From Zygaena filipendulae (Eukaryota > Arthropoda > Insecta > Lepidoptera > Zygaenidae), in the NCBI GenBank assembly GCA_907165275.2, contig OU015650.1:14538001-14602000 (forward strand): a stretch of DNA of 64,000 nt, in the 5' to 3' direction. Position numbers and translations under genes: made by a program. The notes beneath the pieces are model-generated. The model ran no database searches, was not told the origin of the DNA, and saw nothing but the letters and a program-made list of their open reading frames with translations. This document shows, piece after piece, positions 43,508-55,570 of this stretch (position 1 is its first letter; each line of letters opens with the position of its first letter).

Positions 43508-44060
43508 TAGCTGTGCGGTTTCACCCGCGTGAGTTTCGGAATTCCCGCAGGAACTCTAAAGTAAAATTTTGTCCAAAAAATAAAATAAAAACTTAGAGAG
43601 AGGGCTACCCTTACACCTAGAGGTATAAAAAATTGCCTACGAGCTATTCTCAGGCCTACCAAAAATACACAAATAATTTCATAAAAATCGATCGATTTAT
43701 TTTGGAGTTCCCGTGGGAATTTCGGAATAAAAGTAACCTATGTCCTTCTCTGTACAATGTGCATGCCAAATTTCATGGTGATCGGTTGAGCCGTTTAGCC
43801 GTGAAAGCATAACAAACAAATAAACAAACAAACTCACTTTCGCATTTATAATAATACTACCTGTGCCCCGCGGTTTCACCCGCGGTAATTTCGGAGTTCC
43901 CGCGGGAAGACCGGGATAAAAAGTACCCTATGTCCTTTTCTGTACAATGTGCATGCCAAATTTCATCCAAATCCGTTCAGCCGTTTTTGCGTGATTGAGT
44001 AACAAACATCCAAACATCTAAACATCCAAACATCCACACTTTTACATTTATAGCACTAGT
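43508..44060 (-). repeat. Two tandem Helitron-like repeats
   Basis: Minus-strand copies: 43508-43855 (CTAGCTGTGCGGTTTCACCC to tttcgcatttataataata) and 43860-44050 (gtgccccgcggtttcacccg to cacttttacatttatag). Confidence 0.7.
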
Positions 44061-45119
44061 ACTAGTACTAGTAGAACTCTAGACCATTCATGTAATAATC
44101 TTTTTAAGGTAATTAATTATTATTTATTGATGTAAAATTTTTTTAAGGGAATTAGGATATCTATTGTATAGTATATCTACCAATAATGTACCTACTATTT
44201 TTAAAAACTTTTTTAATGGTCTGGACGTGTTGTAGAGAATGAAATTTCCGTGAAAAAACATCAAATTATTATAGTCGGTTAGGTAGGTACGTTAAAAAAG
44301 GAGGGGATCCTCAAGCAAAACTTCTGGATGAAGCTTTTAGTCGTTAATCCATGGTACATATGGAGCTAAATTCCAGAAGTAGTGATCCAAACCTGCCCCT
44401 TGATGACTACAGGAGGCTATTTGACTAGTGACTACTCTTTTTTTTTTTCTATATTCTATTTAGTCTGTCAGCTAATTAATATTAAAATAATGGACAAATA
44501 CGTATCTAATATTTTTTATGAATCTACATGACGGGCTAAAAATAAAAAATAAAATCGGACTGTTTTTTTTTTGACAACAGTATGACACCGCATGCCACCA
44601 GTTTGGAGATCAAAACTAATTGCGCTAATTGAAGCTGGGAGTTTCCAAATACACTTTAAAGGTAGTTGACATCACTTAGCATAACAGAAAGACGTAATTT
44701 ACATATGGAAGTATTTTTTTTTCTGTTGTTATTATCTATATTATCATATAGGCAGCTGGTTTTTTACATATTAATGTGAGCTTAGGTTACTTATATTCTC
44801 TACAGTTTGAAATATCTAAATAGATTTTATTACCTACTTCTATATACTTTAATCTTTACCTACTTATTATGAAAGTATGGATTAACGCGGAGATGTGGAG
44901 CGGCGAAATGCTGGTGGGTGTTTCAACGGATTTGATAAAACTTTATTAGGTTCCCGAGGTAAAAAATAAACGGCAGAAATTTCACGGGTGTCAAACCACG
45001 GACAATGTAGCTACAGTAGAGATTTTTACCCTATTTCCCTTGGTCACGGCACCACGCCTGATCGACTGGACTAATTCCGCTAATTCTTTTTTGTTGGATT
45101 TGTTATTGTAAGGGGAAGA
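44061..45119. repeat. Non-coding; CRE-MITE terminus relic near 44455-44560
   Basis: 44455-44560 carries agtctgtcagcta and acgggctaaaaataaaa, eroded ends of the CRE-bearing MITE without its centre. No gene. Confidence 0.4.
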
Positions 45120-45450
45120 AAGGGCATGTTGACTATTTTTTATTTTTTTGTCCGTCTTGTAGATTATTAAAAAATATTGGACACGTATTTTTTCTTTTTT
45201 TTTCGTAATCAAAAAATAACGGCGATATATTGAGTTGAAATTTCGCGTGACGTCACTATTCTGACAGTTTGTATGGCGGTTTTAGCGGTTAGTGACGTCA
45301 CGACCCACTCACCCTAAACTTTAATGCGCTTTATCTCTGTATATTTTAATTTATTTGAAAAAGCAAAAATACGTGTCTATTGTTTTTTTATTTTCTAACT
45401 GACGGACTAATTAGAATTTTGATTTTCAAAAGTTGTCAACATCCCTAATA
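45120..45450 (+). mobile_element. CRE-bearing MITE, copy with matched end changes
   Basis: Left end ggcatgttgac and right end gtcaacatccc; both ends have T/A where copy 1 has G/C, keeping the inverted repeat paired. Two TGACGTCA sites. Confidence 0.8.
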
Positions 45451-46071
45451 TAAAAGAATTTCGGGTTCCTGCAGGAATTCCGAAACTCACGCGGGTGAAT
45501 CTCCGAAACGGTAACGGAAGACCTCTTTTTTGGCATAGGTATTTTTGATTCTCTAAGGTACTCTCACTTTTGCATTATACAGGGTGTAAGGTAAAACGAG
45601 AGTCGTATTAAGGATGATGTTCCGTATTCGAGTTTCGTATCAAAATAATATAGTTACCTATCTGAAAATATATAAAATTGATTTTTGACGTAATCATTAT
45701 CTATAAAATATATTTTTATTAAAATTTACCGACGCGCTACCAGACGCGGGATGAACGGAAGGGTGGGTCAATTTGCTTTGTATTGCCGCTGGCGCGCTGA
45801 CTTATCGCACGTTAAGGTCATTCACTTAAACGCTTATCGTATTTATCAGGTGGTTTCTAAGTACCCATTTTTATTAGTTACATGCCAGCATAAAAAATGA
45901 AAAACAGTTTCATACCTCCCATTGGTAAGATTTTTTTCTTTTTCAATATTTTCTATTATACTGTTCTATCTGTTATCTTCTGTTGTACTGTTTATTTACA
46001 TGTTCTTGACGATCGTGTTATCCATTGACATATTATGCAATGTAATTTTGAATTTGATAATCTATACTTAT
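45451..46071. other. Non-coding with small repeat scraps
   Basis: 45455-45520 is a Helitron-like scrap (cctgcaggaattccgaaactcacgc). 45580 has tatacagggtgtaaggtaaa, the terminus of a CAGGG-type element. No gene. Confidence 0.4.
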
Positions 46072-46467
46072 ATGTATACTTATAATAAAACTGTAGAGAG
46101 GTCAATTCTGTACATTGAATATATATTCAAAATTAATATTGGAGGATGAATGGTGATCGATACTGATGCCAAAAATGCAATCAGTAAATTTTTTGTCTGT
46201 CTGTCTGTCTGTATGTGCACGCATGGGTCAAAAACTACTGAAGGGATTTTAACCAAACTTGGTACGATTGTAGTCCATACTTCTGTGCAGGTTATAGGCT
46301 ATAAAACATAACGCTAAGACACATAGAAGCTGAGCAGTGACGATAAATTTGAAGCAAGTAGGATGAAAAAGCGCTTTCGAGCTCTTATCCTCGCATACGT
46401 TTACTCAATCACGCAAAAACAGCTGAACGGATTTGGATGAAATTTGGCATGCGGGGCACAGCTAGTG
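46072..46467 (+). repeat. Helitron-like long variant (partner of 9362-9893)
   Basis: Starts tatacttataataaaactgt, contains a short (TCTG)n, and ends ggcatgcggggcacagCTAG. The middle matches the minus-strand copy at 9362-9893. Confidence 0.7.
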
Positions 46468-46933
46468 TGAAATAAATAAGTAATAAGTAACTGTTACATG
46501 GTAGGTACCTTTTTTATGCTTATTAACAAAGAATACCTACACTTTTAGAAACAAGTATATCGCCATCCAAAAGGGTTCCGTCACCAGAGAAGATTGAGAA
46601 CCGCTGATCTAGGGATTGGAAACGTTCCAAAGATCGTAGTAGGTACACCTTACTTACTTACTACATACTTAAAGTGCTCGACATACATAAGTTCAGTTTC
46701 AAAGACAACAGAGATGATTCAAACAGCTGTAGATAAAAGAAAATTTAGGTCGTCTGTATTTTCTTGGAAGTTATGACATTAACAGCCTTTGCATTGGCAA
46801 TGTGTGTTGGGTTATTTATTAGTCATATTGTACTTATGTGTAGCAATTGATAACACATATGCAATGATTCATGCAGCTGTGACAATAGAGTATAGTACAG
46901 AAAATTCTATTGACAGTTTCGTAATGCAATAAT
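46468..46933. other. Non-coding stretch
   Basis: No feature recognised. Confidence 0.4.
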
Positions 46934-47277
46934 AATGGGCATGTTGACTAATTTTTATTTTTTAGTCCGTCTTGTAGATTATTAAAAAATATTGGACACG
47001 TACTTTTTCTTTTTTTACGTAATCAAAAAATAACGGCGATATATTGAGTTGAAATTTCGGGTGACGTCACTATTCTGACAGTTTGTATGGCGGTTTTAGC
47101 GGTTAGTGACGTCACGACCCCCTCACCCTCAACTTTAATGCGCTTTATCTCTGTATATTTTAATTTATTTGAAAAAGCAAAAAATACGTGTCTATTGTTT
47201 TTTTATTTTCTAACTGACGGACGGACTAATTAGAGTTTTGATTTTCAAAAGTAGTCCACATCGCTATTGTTGTAATT
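46934..47277 (+). mobile_element. CRE-bearing MITE, copy
   Basis: Left atgggcatgttgac, right gtagtccacatcgc (one terminal base pair broken). Two TGACGTCA sites and a duplicated acgg near the right arm. Confidence 0.8.
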
Positions 47278-47327
47278 TTATAGAAATACCTTATCATTAA
47301 TAATTAATTTACACTTTATCTTTACTT

Positions 47328-47760
47328 ATATTATAAATGTGACAATTTGGATGGATGGATGGATGAATGTTTGTTACTCAACTACGCCAGTGGAGCTAGG
47401 ATGCGCAACATGATAAAATTTTATCGAGCCATTTTGTCGATTCTCGTCGACATAATATATCGTTTTGTCTACCAGTGGTAAAAAAAATTTAACCGAATCT
47501 AGTCTTTACTCAATACCCCACTACTGCACTTTTTTGCTTGGACGCCTACAAATATTTGTCGTGTCGACGATTTTATCTTTCGTTCGATAAACATATCATG
47601 TTGCGCATCCTAGCTCCGCAGAACAGTTGCACAGAATTGGATGGAATTTGGCACAGAGATTATAGTCTGGAATAGAGCATAGGGTACTTTTTATCTCAGA
47701 ATTCCTACGGGAACTCTGAAATTACCGTGGGTGTATATTTTTATTGATTTATTAATTTTA
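47328..47760 (+). repeat. Helitron-like repeat carrying a small inverted-repeat MITE
   Basis: Family head and gtttgttactcaactacgc lie left of 47388; aatttggcac...ctttttatctcagaattcc lies right of 47628. The sequence between is a separate element. Confidence 0.65.
47391..47625. mobile_element. MITE with GGAGCTAGGATGCGCAACAT termini
   Basis: Terminal inverted repeats of 24 nt (ggagctaggatgcgcaacat at 47393 and its reverse complement ending at 47623). The centre includes two tcgtcga/gtcgacga motifs. The flanking duplication is unclear (possibly CAG). Non-coding. Confidence 0.7.
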
Positions 47761-48889
47761 TTTTTATTTTTTAGTAGTGTTTTATAGAAGTGTAATTATA
47801 GAATACAGATCATTATGGACATATAATTGAAAACAGGATATACCTGATAAGGCAATTATTGAGAGCAATACGAACTGGTGTGTAATTAATGACAATATTA
47901 TCTTTAGTAATTAAATTTGGAGGGAGGGGGGATGTCCTGGGCACGCTGGATATTGTTTTCATACGTTCCAATTACTCTAGCTACTTGCGACTGTGTATTT
48001 TTTCCTTAACTCAACTCTTCATCTAAGAGATAATGTTGATTAACCTTCGACAGAACTTGAACGACCGTCAGGATCTTAATAAAGCTGAAACCAAATAAAT
48101 GCCACTAGCTGCCCCCCGCGGTTTCGCCCGCGGTAATTTCAGAGGTCCCGCGGGATTCCCAGGATAAACTATAGGTATACAACCTTCGCATCGATCACCC
48201 ACCCTAACTATTGGTGAAAACCGTATGAAATCCGTTCAGTAGTTTTTGAGTTTTTCGATTGCGATTTCATTTTATACTATGTTACATGGTGTTGTTTTGG
48301 TAATTTCGTTAAAAAAATGTTGCTCCTAGGCGTCATGGCTTTTCTGAGAATATTATATTTTTGTAATAAATTTCCTTTTTTGCCCACGTACAATGTACAT
48401 ACTGAAAAAAAATTCTCCATAAGTATCTTAGTAAAAGTAAAAGTATTAGTACATTAAATACCTACATATTATTTTAAACAGTTTATACCGTGTATACCCG
48501 TATAGCAATCCATAAACTAAATAGAGTGGCACACGATTTTAACAACCTCCCTCCATATTTATGACCCTAATAAATGTAAACTAAAAACGAACGCAATATT
48601 AATATTAGCCCAACGTTAAAGATGTTAGCTCGTAACATGTCAATTAGCCATTTTTATAGCCAATAAGTAAGCTTATACTCGAGCGCAAGCTCATTAATCT
48701 TTAATACATGTATCGCAAACGGTTATTAGCCTGTGGAAAGTTCAGAGATGCTAATCATGTCTAGGTGTCTACTGATAAAATCTCAAAACCAATTCCCAGG
48801 AGCGTTGAACTCTAATACTTGATGTACCGCACCGTATACTAAAAGGAGCGTGTTTAAACTTTTTTATCTCGCTGTTTAAAATCCTTAGT
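47761..48889. repeat. Non-coding; Helitron-like relic at 48103-48290
   Basis: 48103-48290 begins CTAGctgccccccgcggttt on the minus strand and includes aaccgtatgaaatccgttca. The rest is unassigned. Confidence 0.45.
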
Positions 48890-49009
48890 ATTTATAATAA
48901 ATGCGAAAGTGATATTGTTTGTATGTTTGTTACGCTATCACGCCTTAACAGCTCAACCGATCATCATGAAATTTTTCATACGCGTTGTCAGGGGTACAGA
49001 AATTAGAAT
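48890..49009 (+). repeat. Helitron-like repeat, truncated
   Basis: tatttataataaatgcgaaagtg to tgtcaggggtacagaaatta, with the 3' half missing. It is cut at or near the adjacent 4-bp-TSD MITE. Confidence 0.6.
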
Positions 49010-49013
49010 ATTT

Positions 49014-49247
49014 GGACATAGATAAGCAATAGAGTGTTAACCCACACTGGAAAAATTTTGATTAAATTAAAGTTTTAAAATTATAGCGCCATTTTTGTCA
49101 AATTTTCTATGTTAAATATTTAGTTGCATATTTAAACAATGTAATAAGGTAAACACATAATTAAAAAACGTTCTCTAACTCTCAATAAATTGTTCTGAAT
49201 CTATAACTTCATTTTGTGGGTTAACATGTTATTGCTGATCTGCGTCC
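49014..49247 (+). mobile_element. 4-bp-TSD MITE, copy with ATTT duplication
   Basis: 234 bp, GGACATAGATAAGCAATA ... TGCGTCC, flanked by ATTT at 49010-49013 and 49248-49251. Confidence 0.87.
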
Positions 49248-51180
49248 ATTTACTACCGATTCCCAAATCCGTGTTTGGTTACCTCTACTCAAATAAAGCG
49301 TGTCGTTAGTATGTAGGAACGTCTATTATGCGTGAAATGTGTCAAAAATACAAAAGAACTAATTTTGAATAAAAAAATGTCAGTTGCTTTGTTTTTCCGT
49401 AGGACAGCCGCATGCATCTTTTATAATAAATACAGGATTATGCTATTTTATGTACTGCGCAAAACACACATTGGTAAGCTATTACCAATTCCAGTTATGT
49501 CAATAGTTTGCTAGAAAATAAACAGTCAATACAATATCTATACATACAAACAAAATGGAAGTGTCTGTAATTCCTAATTAACAACTTTTCACTAAATGAA
49601 TATTAAAGCATATACATACGGCACTTACATAAAAAAATATTTCATTTTATTATTTTTATCAATCATGTCTGTCTGTTTGTCTGTTTGTTCCGGCTAATCT
49701 CTGCTAACGGCTGGAGTGATTTCAACGGGACTTTTACTGGCAGATAGTTGATGTTACTTTTACTTTAGGAAAAAAATAGTTTCTGCGGGAATTCGAAAAC
49801 TCACGCGGGTAGATTCGCGGGGCACAGCTATAGTACACATAAATGCAGAATTACGTGTTTAATTATTTTATGCGCTGTCGTCGCAACGTGGTTTATTTCT
49901 ATTGGTTCAAGTTAATGCCTGTTGTATTTATTGGCTTAGTCAGAAAAGAGGTACCGAGCCGCGAGCATTTGAAAGTATCACTGAATATGAATAAATAGCT
50001 AGGGAGCTGGTGGCAATTTAGGTATATGATTTCATCGTTGTTGATACCAAGACGTAATGTAGTCTGGACTTATATTAACTAGAAAAATAGGTGGCGATCT
50101 CAGGTAGCTCTGATTTTTTTTCATAAATAATTTTGAAATTGTAAAAGAAGACTGTCATAAATTATATTATCGTTTCTGTCATCAATTATTTCTTGTTAAA
50201 TACGTTTCATAGATAGTGAAATTAAAGCTGGCAGAAGTCGGGATGGTGGGAGTTTTTCTTAATTCAGCATGGCAGCTTATTTTTCTTACAGTTATTTTTA
50301 TAAAATAACTACCTATAGATGTGCACCGACGAATCATATGAAAAGGTGATAGAATTTTATCCTCTGAGATTTATCAGTATTTTTCTTCATGAATTCATAT
50401 TTTAATTTTATTTACATATATGGAATGAAAACAAAGAGCTTGAATATGATATATGCTCGTTTAAATTACGTAGTGTGTACGTGCACGTATTCACCCGCTT
50501 TTTTATATACCTACCTAATTATCACATCATCTTTACTTATATCTCGATGGGAAACATCGGCTACTTGATTTTTAAGAGACATATTATTTTACCTACAAAA
50601 TTGAATATTAACAGGTTGTTAGTAAAACAGATGTGCGTTCACGAAAAATGGTATGGTTTTTTCGGCCGTATAGGTATCTAAATTTAAATAAATATACATA
50701 TTATATAATATAAAAAGATAATCAGATCTTTTATTTATGATCGGATAATCCAAAGTACATCCACAAAATGTCAATACCAAGCTGCCGATGCCGCTTTTAA
50801 TCCGAAATTATGATTGTTGGAGAAATGATTATTTTTATGTCGAACTTTTTCATAATAAAATTCCTAGATTTGATTTGATACTGCTTCCACGTATCTCCTT
50901 TCCGATGCTTTATGACGATGAAAATTAGGTAGGTACACACATACAAAATTATAAAAAAAGATAGAAACATTAAAAATTGTAGCAACCACGAAATTAAAAA
51001 AATTATTATACAATGGCTCACTCAATTTAACTACGACGAGTTTGAGAGAGTTGTCTCGGTGTAATGGAAGGTGCACTATGCCGAGATAACTCTCACACAC
51101 ACAGTGAGTCTAGAAAGGAGTAGGTTTGGTTTTTATTGGTTTAAAACTAAGTATAGTATAGTGTAGTACATAGTGTTAAA
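49248..51180. repeat. Non-coding; Helitron-like relic at 49545-49830
   Basis: 49545-49830 has ctgtctgtttgttccggct and ends cgcggggcacagCTA. No gene is visible in the remainder. Short frames at 50475-51100 have no domains. Confidence 0.4.
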
Positions 51181-51199
51181 ATTTTTTTAAGACTTCTGT

Positions 51200-51345
51200 T
51201 ATTTATAATAGTGAAGCACTACGAGTTGGTAACGCTGGCTTCTGAAACACAGGTTTATCCTACATCAGAAGCCAGCAGCTCTTTGTATTAGAAATAAGTA
51301 ACAAAGTTTTCAATAAAATTCATTCAAATTCATTCAAATAGGTAG
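51200..51345 (+). repeat. Non-LTR 3' tail with ATTCA repeats
   Basis: ttggtaacgctggcttctg and an inverted cagaagccagc, then caataaaattcattcaaattcattcaaat, a tail often seen at lepidopteran LINE 3' ends. Confidence 0.45.
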
Positions 51346-51499
51346 GTACACACAAATATAAGTAAGTAGGTAGAGCTTATCTAAGCTAAAATGACGCGCC
51401 CCTCCATCGGGCATACGCACACGCACAACCGTTAAAATATCGATACGACACATATATATCTGGTCTTGCCATTCGTCCTCAGTTGCCGCATAGAGTCGC

Positions 51500-51975
51500 C
51501 GCACTCACACTGTTAAAGAGATATCATCAATACATGATCTCGGCTCACGTTGAGAAACGTCATCGTGAGCGCTCACGCCGCGCGGTATCAGCTGCGCAGC
51601 GTGCTCGACTCTCGGCTCCCTCTGAGGGTAAAAGTCGGGGTCTACAAGACCTACATTAGGCCCCGACTCACCTACGCCGCTCCGGCATGGTACGCACTGC
51701 CGTGCGACCCTGAGTGCGAGCCTGCAGTCACAGCAAGCCATGGCACTGCGTGCCGCTGCCGGGAGCTCCTCGTTACGTGAGGAACTCCGTTATCCGACGA
51801 TCCACGCGATCCCAGTTCCTGTCCGTAATGGCGGACAGCGTGGGATTGCCCACTGCAGGGGGCTCTGCCCCGACGCAGACACCTCTGCCGCCTCCGCTTC
51901 GGGGAGGCAGCAAGAGAAGGCCTACGCCGACTCCGGAGCTAGTCAATATTTGTGGAAACGTCATAAGTTTGTGAA
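51500..51975 (+). pseudogene. Jockey-like LINE RT fragment, frameshifted
   Basis: One frame reads LRSVLDSRLPLRVKVGVYKT then YIRPRLTYAAPAWYALP, the thumb region after the RT core of Jockey-clade elements. A second frame continues with APRYVRNSVIRR, so there is at least one frameshift. GC-rich relative to its surroundings. No catalytic FADD box remains. Confidence 0.8.
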
Positions 51976-52308
51976 AAATAAATGCATTTTAAGTAATTTT
52001 AAAAGTAACATAATATAATTTTATGCATCTACGTATGATCTACGTCCTTCAAACAAATACTAGGTAATGGATATACCTAGTGTTATAGAATAGGTATAAA
52101 ACAGAGAAAACCACAACATAATAGTAAAAATAAAATTCAACGTTTCTCGAAATAATCACAAATAGATACCTACCTACCTACATATAATATATCCATATAA
52201 TAAATTGATCCATAACTATATGCTAAGTAAAATGCGATCGGAGATCCGTCCGTACTTGTATTCAAGTTTTTTTACATAACAATTTATGGCAATGCAGGCA
52301 GAGTCTTA
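51976..52308. other. Non-coding stretch
   Basis: AT-rich flank after the LINE fragment. Nothing recognised. Confidence 0.4.
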
Positions 52309-52545
52309 CGGCCGCACTCAGAGTCGACTTTAATGATTACTTAGTTAAGTATAGATTTTTAAAACTAAACTGCCGCAATCAGAGACGTTCAGTAAATTAA
52401 TGTTAGTTGGCATTTAATGAGATGTAACTTAATTAGTTAAATGCCAATTAACATTAATTTATTACATTTGTCTGATTGCGGCAGTTTTGTTGTAAAAATC
52501 TATACTTAACTAAGTAATCATTAAAGTCGACTCTGAGTGCGGCGG
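52309..52545. mobile_element. Palindromic Harbinger-like MITE, TTA duplication
   Basis: 237 bp, flanked by TTA (52306-52308, 52546-52548), same layout as the copy at 41767-42003. Confidence 0.85.
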
Positions 52546-54045
52546 TTAATGTTACTAGCAAAACGTAAAAAAAAAACATGAACCGACTTCGAGAAACACA
52601 AACATGCTCTATACTAAAATTAGTCTAATAACTGCTAAGAACTAATTGTTAATTTTATTTGACACGTACTTATGTATGAAACTGCAAATAGATTCACATA
52701 ACATGTTAATCTATTAGGAGTTTAGATCTTTCAAACAGATACCTATACACATTGTGTAAGTGTATGTGGTAGTGTAAGTGTATGTCTAGGCATTTCTCCG
52801 AAACCTATTGGATTGAGACCATTCTTTTTAAATTGGCTTTTTACTCCAGCTAAGGAAACAATGCAAGATTCGTCGAAACAGGTACCTATGTCGTGCGTAT
52901 CAAGTGCTAAGTGCCAATTAGAAGAAGAAAAAAAATTTTACTTATGAAAATAAGGAATGGAAAGTAATTAAAAAAACCGACTTCGAAACATAAGCTAAGT
53001 AAAGAAACGCTAGGTACTATATTTTAGAGATTAAAATGAAAAAAACCCAACTTAAACAAAAACAATGGTATCTACCTACCTATTTTTTGCTTTTGAAACC
53101 GGTTTAATTTATTAAATTACTTTTTTTTTTGAATAACCAAGCGGCTTGCGTCTCTAGGACTATTAAAAACTTTCTGGAAATAATATTTCCATAAAAAACC
53201 TCAGTCACGAGCTGCGTCTCACTTCTTCAACCTCCTTAGAGGTTTATTTTTCCAGAACTCCTTCATGAGAAAGACATATTAGCTGTTTCTAAAACCAGCA
53301 GTTTGGGCTAAAGTGGATCATCCTTCAACTACTCAATATTTATTTTTCTTTTTTGTATTTAGACGAGTGTACTGGCCGCTATAGAGCAAACTGGAAGACT
53401 CTAGAATTCATTTATTCTGTCTTCACCTAAACTAATGTTACAACTGACAAAGTTTTTCTAAAAAAAGTCGAGTCAAGTGCGAGTCAGATTCGCGAATCAA
53501 CGGTTCCGTACGCACTTGTAGATATACATAATATGTACCAAGTTCGTCGTACACTAGATTGAAGGACAACTTTAACTTTGCCGTCGTAAAACTGTTGTCC
53601 CCTTACATTGATATAAGTCGCGGTCAGTTTGTTTATCTGCAAATCAATTTGTATGTGCAAAAACATTTTTTTTACGATGTGAATATAAAAAGCGTTTTTC
53701 GAATTTCTCACTTACTTGTGCTGAAAGATCTATGTGTTCGAATATTCTATGAGTGATTCTATGTCAACGGGAAGGACCCTATAGGTTTTTATCTACTTGC
53801 GTATGTCAAAATATTGTTTATGTTGCATAAGTTTTGATTGCGTTGACATAGAAATTAGATTTTTTTCACAGCTCTCCTCTCTCTCTCTTTCTCTTTCCAG
53901 GAATTGCAGACCTGACTATTTTATATGAATTTCGGATATATCTAAACGGGTTCGTGAGAAAAATGATCTTGACATCCAAAAAGACACGCAACGAAGTTAT
54001 TTATAGGGATTTCTTTTTTAATGTTGAGTTACGGAACCCTAAAAA
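52546..54045 (-). repeat. Non-coding; eroded LINE/SINE-type repeat at 53462-54045
   Basis: The segment between gtcgagtcaagtgcgagtca (53467) and acggaaccctaaaaaa (54045) resembles the repeat at 10181-10446 in inverted orientation, expanded internally. 52560-53100 contains aaccgacttcgaaa motifs of another repeat. No gene. Confidence 0.45.
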
Positions 54046-54594
54046 AAAATTTAATTTTTAATATTTCTCTATGTAGCGATATGTTTTGTCTGATTCACAA
54101 TACATATAATGTCACGTAATGAGAATAAATACACGTAAAGTATACATCAATACAATAATAATATACTGAGAAATCACGAGTTTGGTCAGTGAAGGAAGAA
54201 AAAAAATGAGCCCATTTAGCGAGCGACGTTGAAAACAAGTCTAGAAGTTGCGTTTCCAAGGTTAGGACAGTGGCAAAGAATATGTAAGCTGAAAGAATTG
54301 TAAGACAAAGTCAAACAGGTATATTTTTTCTATCGATACTGCATTTTATATACATACAAATATTTTATTGAAAATGACTGCGATGAATATTTTAAAGACT
54401 ACACAAAAATAAAAGAGATGTCAAAATCACGAATCAAAACGAGTTTTCGGATCAAAAAAGTAAACAGAAAAGCTATAATATCCTTTTGAATAATGTATTA
54501 GCCTGTTACCGTCACTATTACTTTATTTTATATACGAAATTTATTGTTAATGTCAATTTTAAATTTATAATTATGCTCTGATAACGGTGTAGGA
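54046..54594. other. 5' flank of the secreted sHSP-like pair
   Basis: AT-rich region upstream of the first gene. I find no clear heat-shock element (alternating GAA/TTC triplets) close to the TATA box. Confidence 0.4.
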
Positions 54595-54604
54595 TTTATA
54601 TATC
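54595..54604 (+). promoter_or_regulatory. TATA box of sHSP-like gene 1
   Basis: TTTATATATC. A start about 30 bp downstream falls near 54625, after the ATG at 54612, supporting use of the ATG at 54684. Confidence 0.6.
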
Positions 54605-54683
54605 AAGTGTTTTGCGATGGCGTTCGTCTATTAGCACCAAAAAGCTGGAGAAGTTTGGACGTGGTCAGGAGATTTTAAATAAA

Positions 54684-55304
54684 ATGTCTGCTATTACATG
54701 TTATGTTCTGGGTATCGCATTTCTGACGACGGCCCTGGCTTACACTCCGTTCAACAACCAATATTTTTCGTACACACCAGCGGCGGTAGGCAAACCTGGT
54801 TACGGATCCGATTTCCTGGCACAATTCTTCACCAACCTCAACAATTTCCTGCCGCCGGTGCCGAACTTCAGTAGCTTCCAACCGCAGATCCTGACGTACC
54901 AGGACAAACAGCAGTATGTCATCAACGTCAAGGTCTACAAGGGAGTCAACATCAAAGTGAAGGTAAAGGATGATTTCATTATTGTACGCGGCGAAGAAAT
55001 TAGCACGCAAACGGAACAGCAGACTTCAGCATCGATCAGCTCCTTCGTCCATACGTTCACTTTGCCCGTCAACGCTCACGGAAAGGACGTAACAGCTGAA
55101 CTAACCAACGATGGGTATTTGGTCATCACAGCACCAATAAGGCAAGAGGGTGAGGATGTTGAAAACGTCGATTACGACGTACCCATCAAAATGGTCGACA
55201 AACCATACGAGAAACCACAAGTACGTAGCACAATAAGTCCTAGACCTAACTTCTTACGCACTCATCTATCTGAAAATATGCAAAACAGAAAACTTTATTT
55301 GTAA
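54684..55304 (+). CDS. Secreted alpha-crystallin-fold (sHSP-like) protein 1
   Basis: 206 aa from the ATG at 54684. I reject the in-frame ATG at 54612 because it lies upstream of the expected transcript start and would bury the signal peptide. Residues 1-18 (MSAITCYVLGIAFLTTALAY) are a signal peptide. After a Pro/Phe-rich linker, residues about 70-165 form an HSP20/alpha-crystallin-type beta sandwich: YQDKQQYVINVKVYKGVNIK, VKDDFIIVRGEE, SSFVHTFTLPVNAHGKDVTA and NDGYLVITAPI. Classical sHSPs are cytosolic, so the secretory signal is notable. A chaperone-like or structural role outside the cell or in the secretory pathway is possible. Single exon. Poly(A) signal AATAAA at 55351. The related gene follows 267 bp downstream in the same direction. 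Confidence 0.85.
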   Translation: MSAITCYVLGIAFLTTALAYTPFNNQYFSYTPAAVGKPGYGSDFLAQFFTNLNNFLPPVPNFSSFQPQILTYQDKQQYVINVKVYKGVNIKVKVKDDFIIVRGEEISTQTEQQTSASISSFVHTFTLPVNAHGKDVTAELTNDGYLVITAPIRQEGEDVENVDYDVPIKMVDKPYEKPQVRSTISPRPNFLRTHLSENMQNRKLYL

Positions 55305-55494
55305 TTTGAATGATGCCTAATAATATTGTATTGTTAAATTGTCGAACGTGAATAAAACTGAATGATAATCGTGTTTCATTATTATTATTCCTCTAAGAGA
55401 CAAAACAATAAATTACAACCCGTGCTTTACAATCTGACTCATCTATTTGCGACACGAGCGATGCGCATACGCACGCCGGTGCCCCCTACCCCTC

Positions 55495-55530
55495 TATATA
55501 GCCTCCGGCGACCACGCCGCCGCCAGTTAT
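55495..55530 (+). promoter_or_regulatory. TATA box and initiator of sHSP-like gene 2
   Basis: TATATA at 55495-55500 and an arthropod-type initiator CCAGTTAT at 55523-55530, about 30 bp apart, the standard spacing. Confidence 0.65.
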
Positions 55531-55570
55531 TACGAAACTACCAGCTAGTGCACACGTTACCCAGAGCAAT

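Noticed and set aside
54612..54683. Upstream ATG of sHSP-like gene 1
   Set aside because: It precedes the expected transcript start from the TATA box and would place 24 polar residues before a clear signal peptide.
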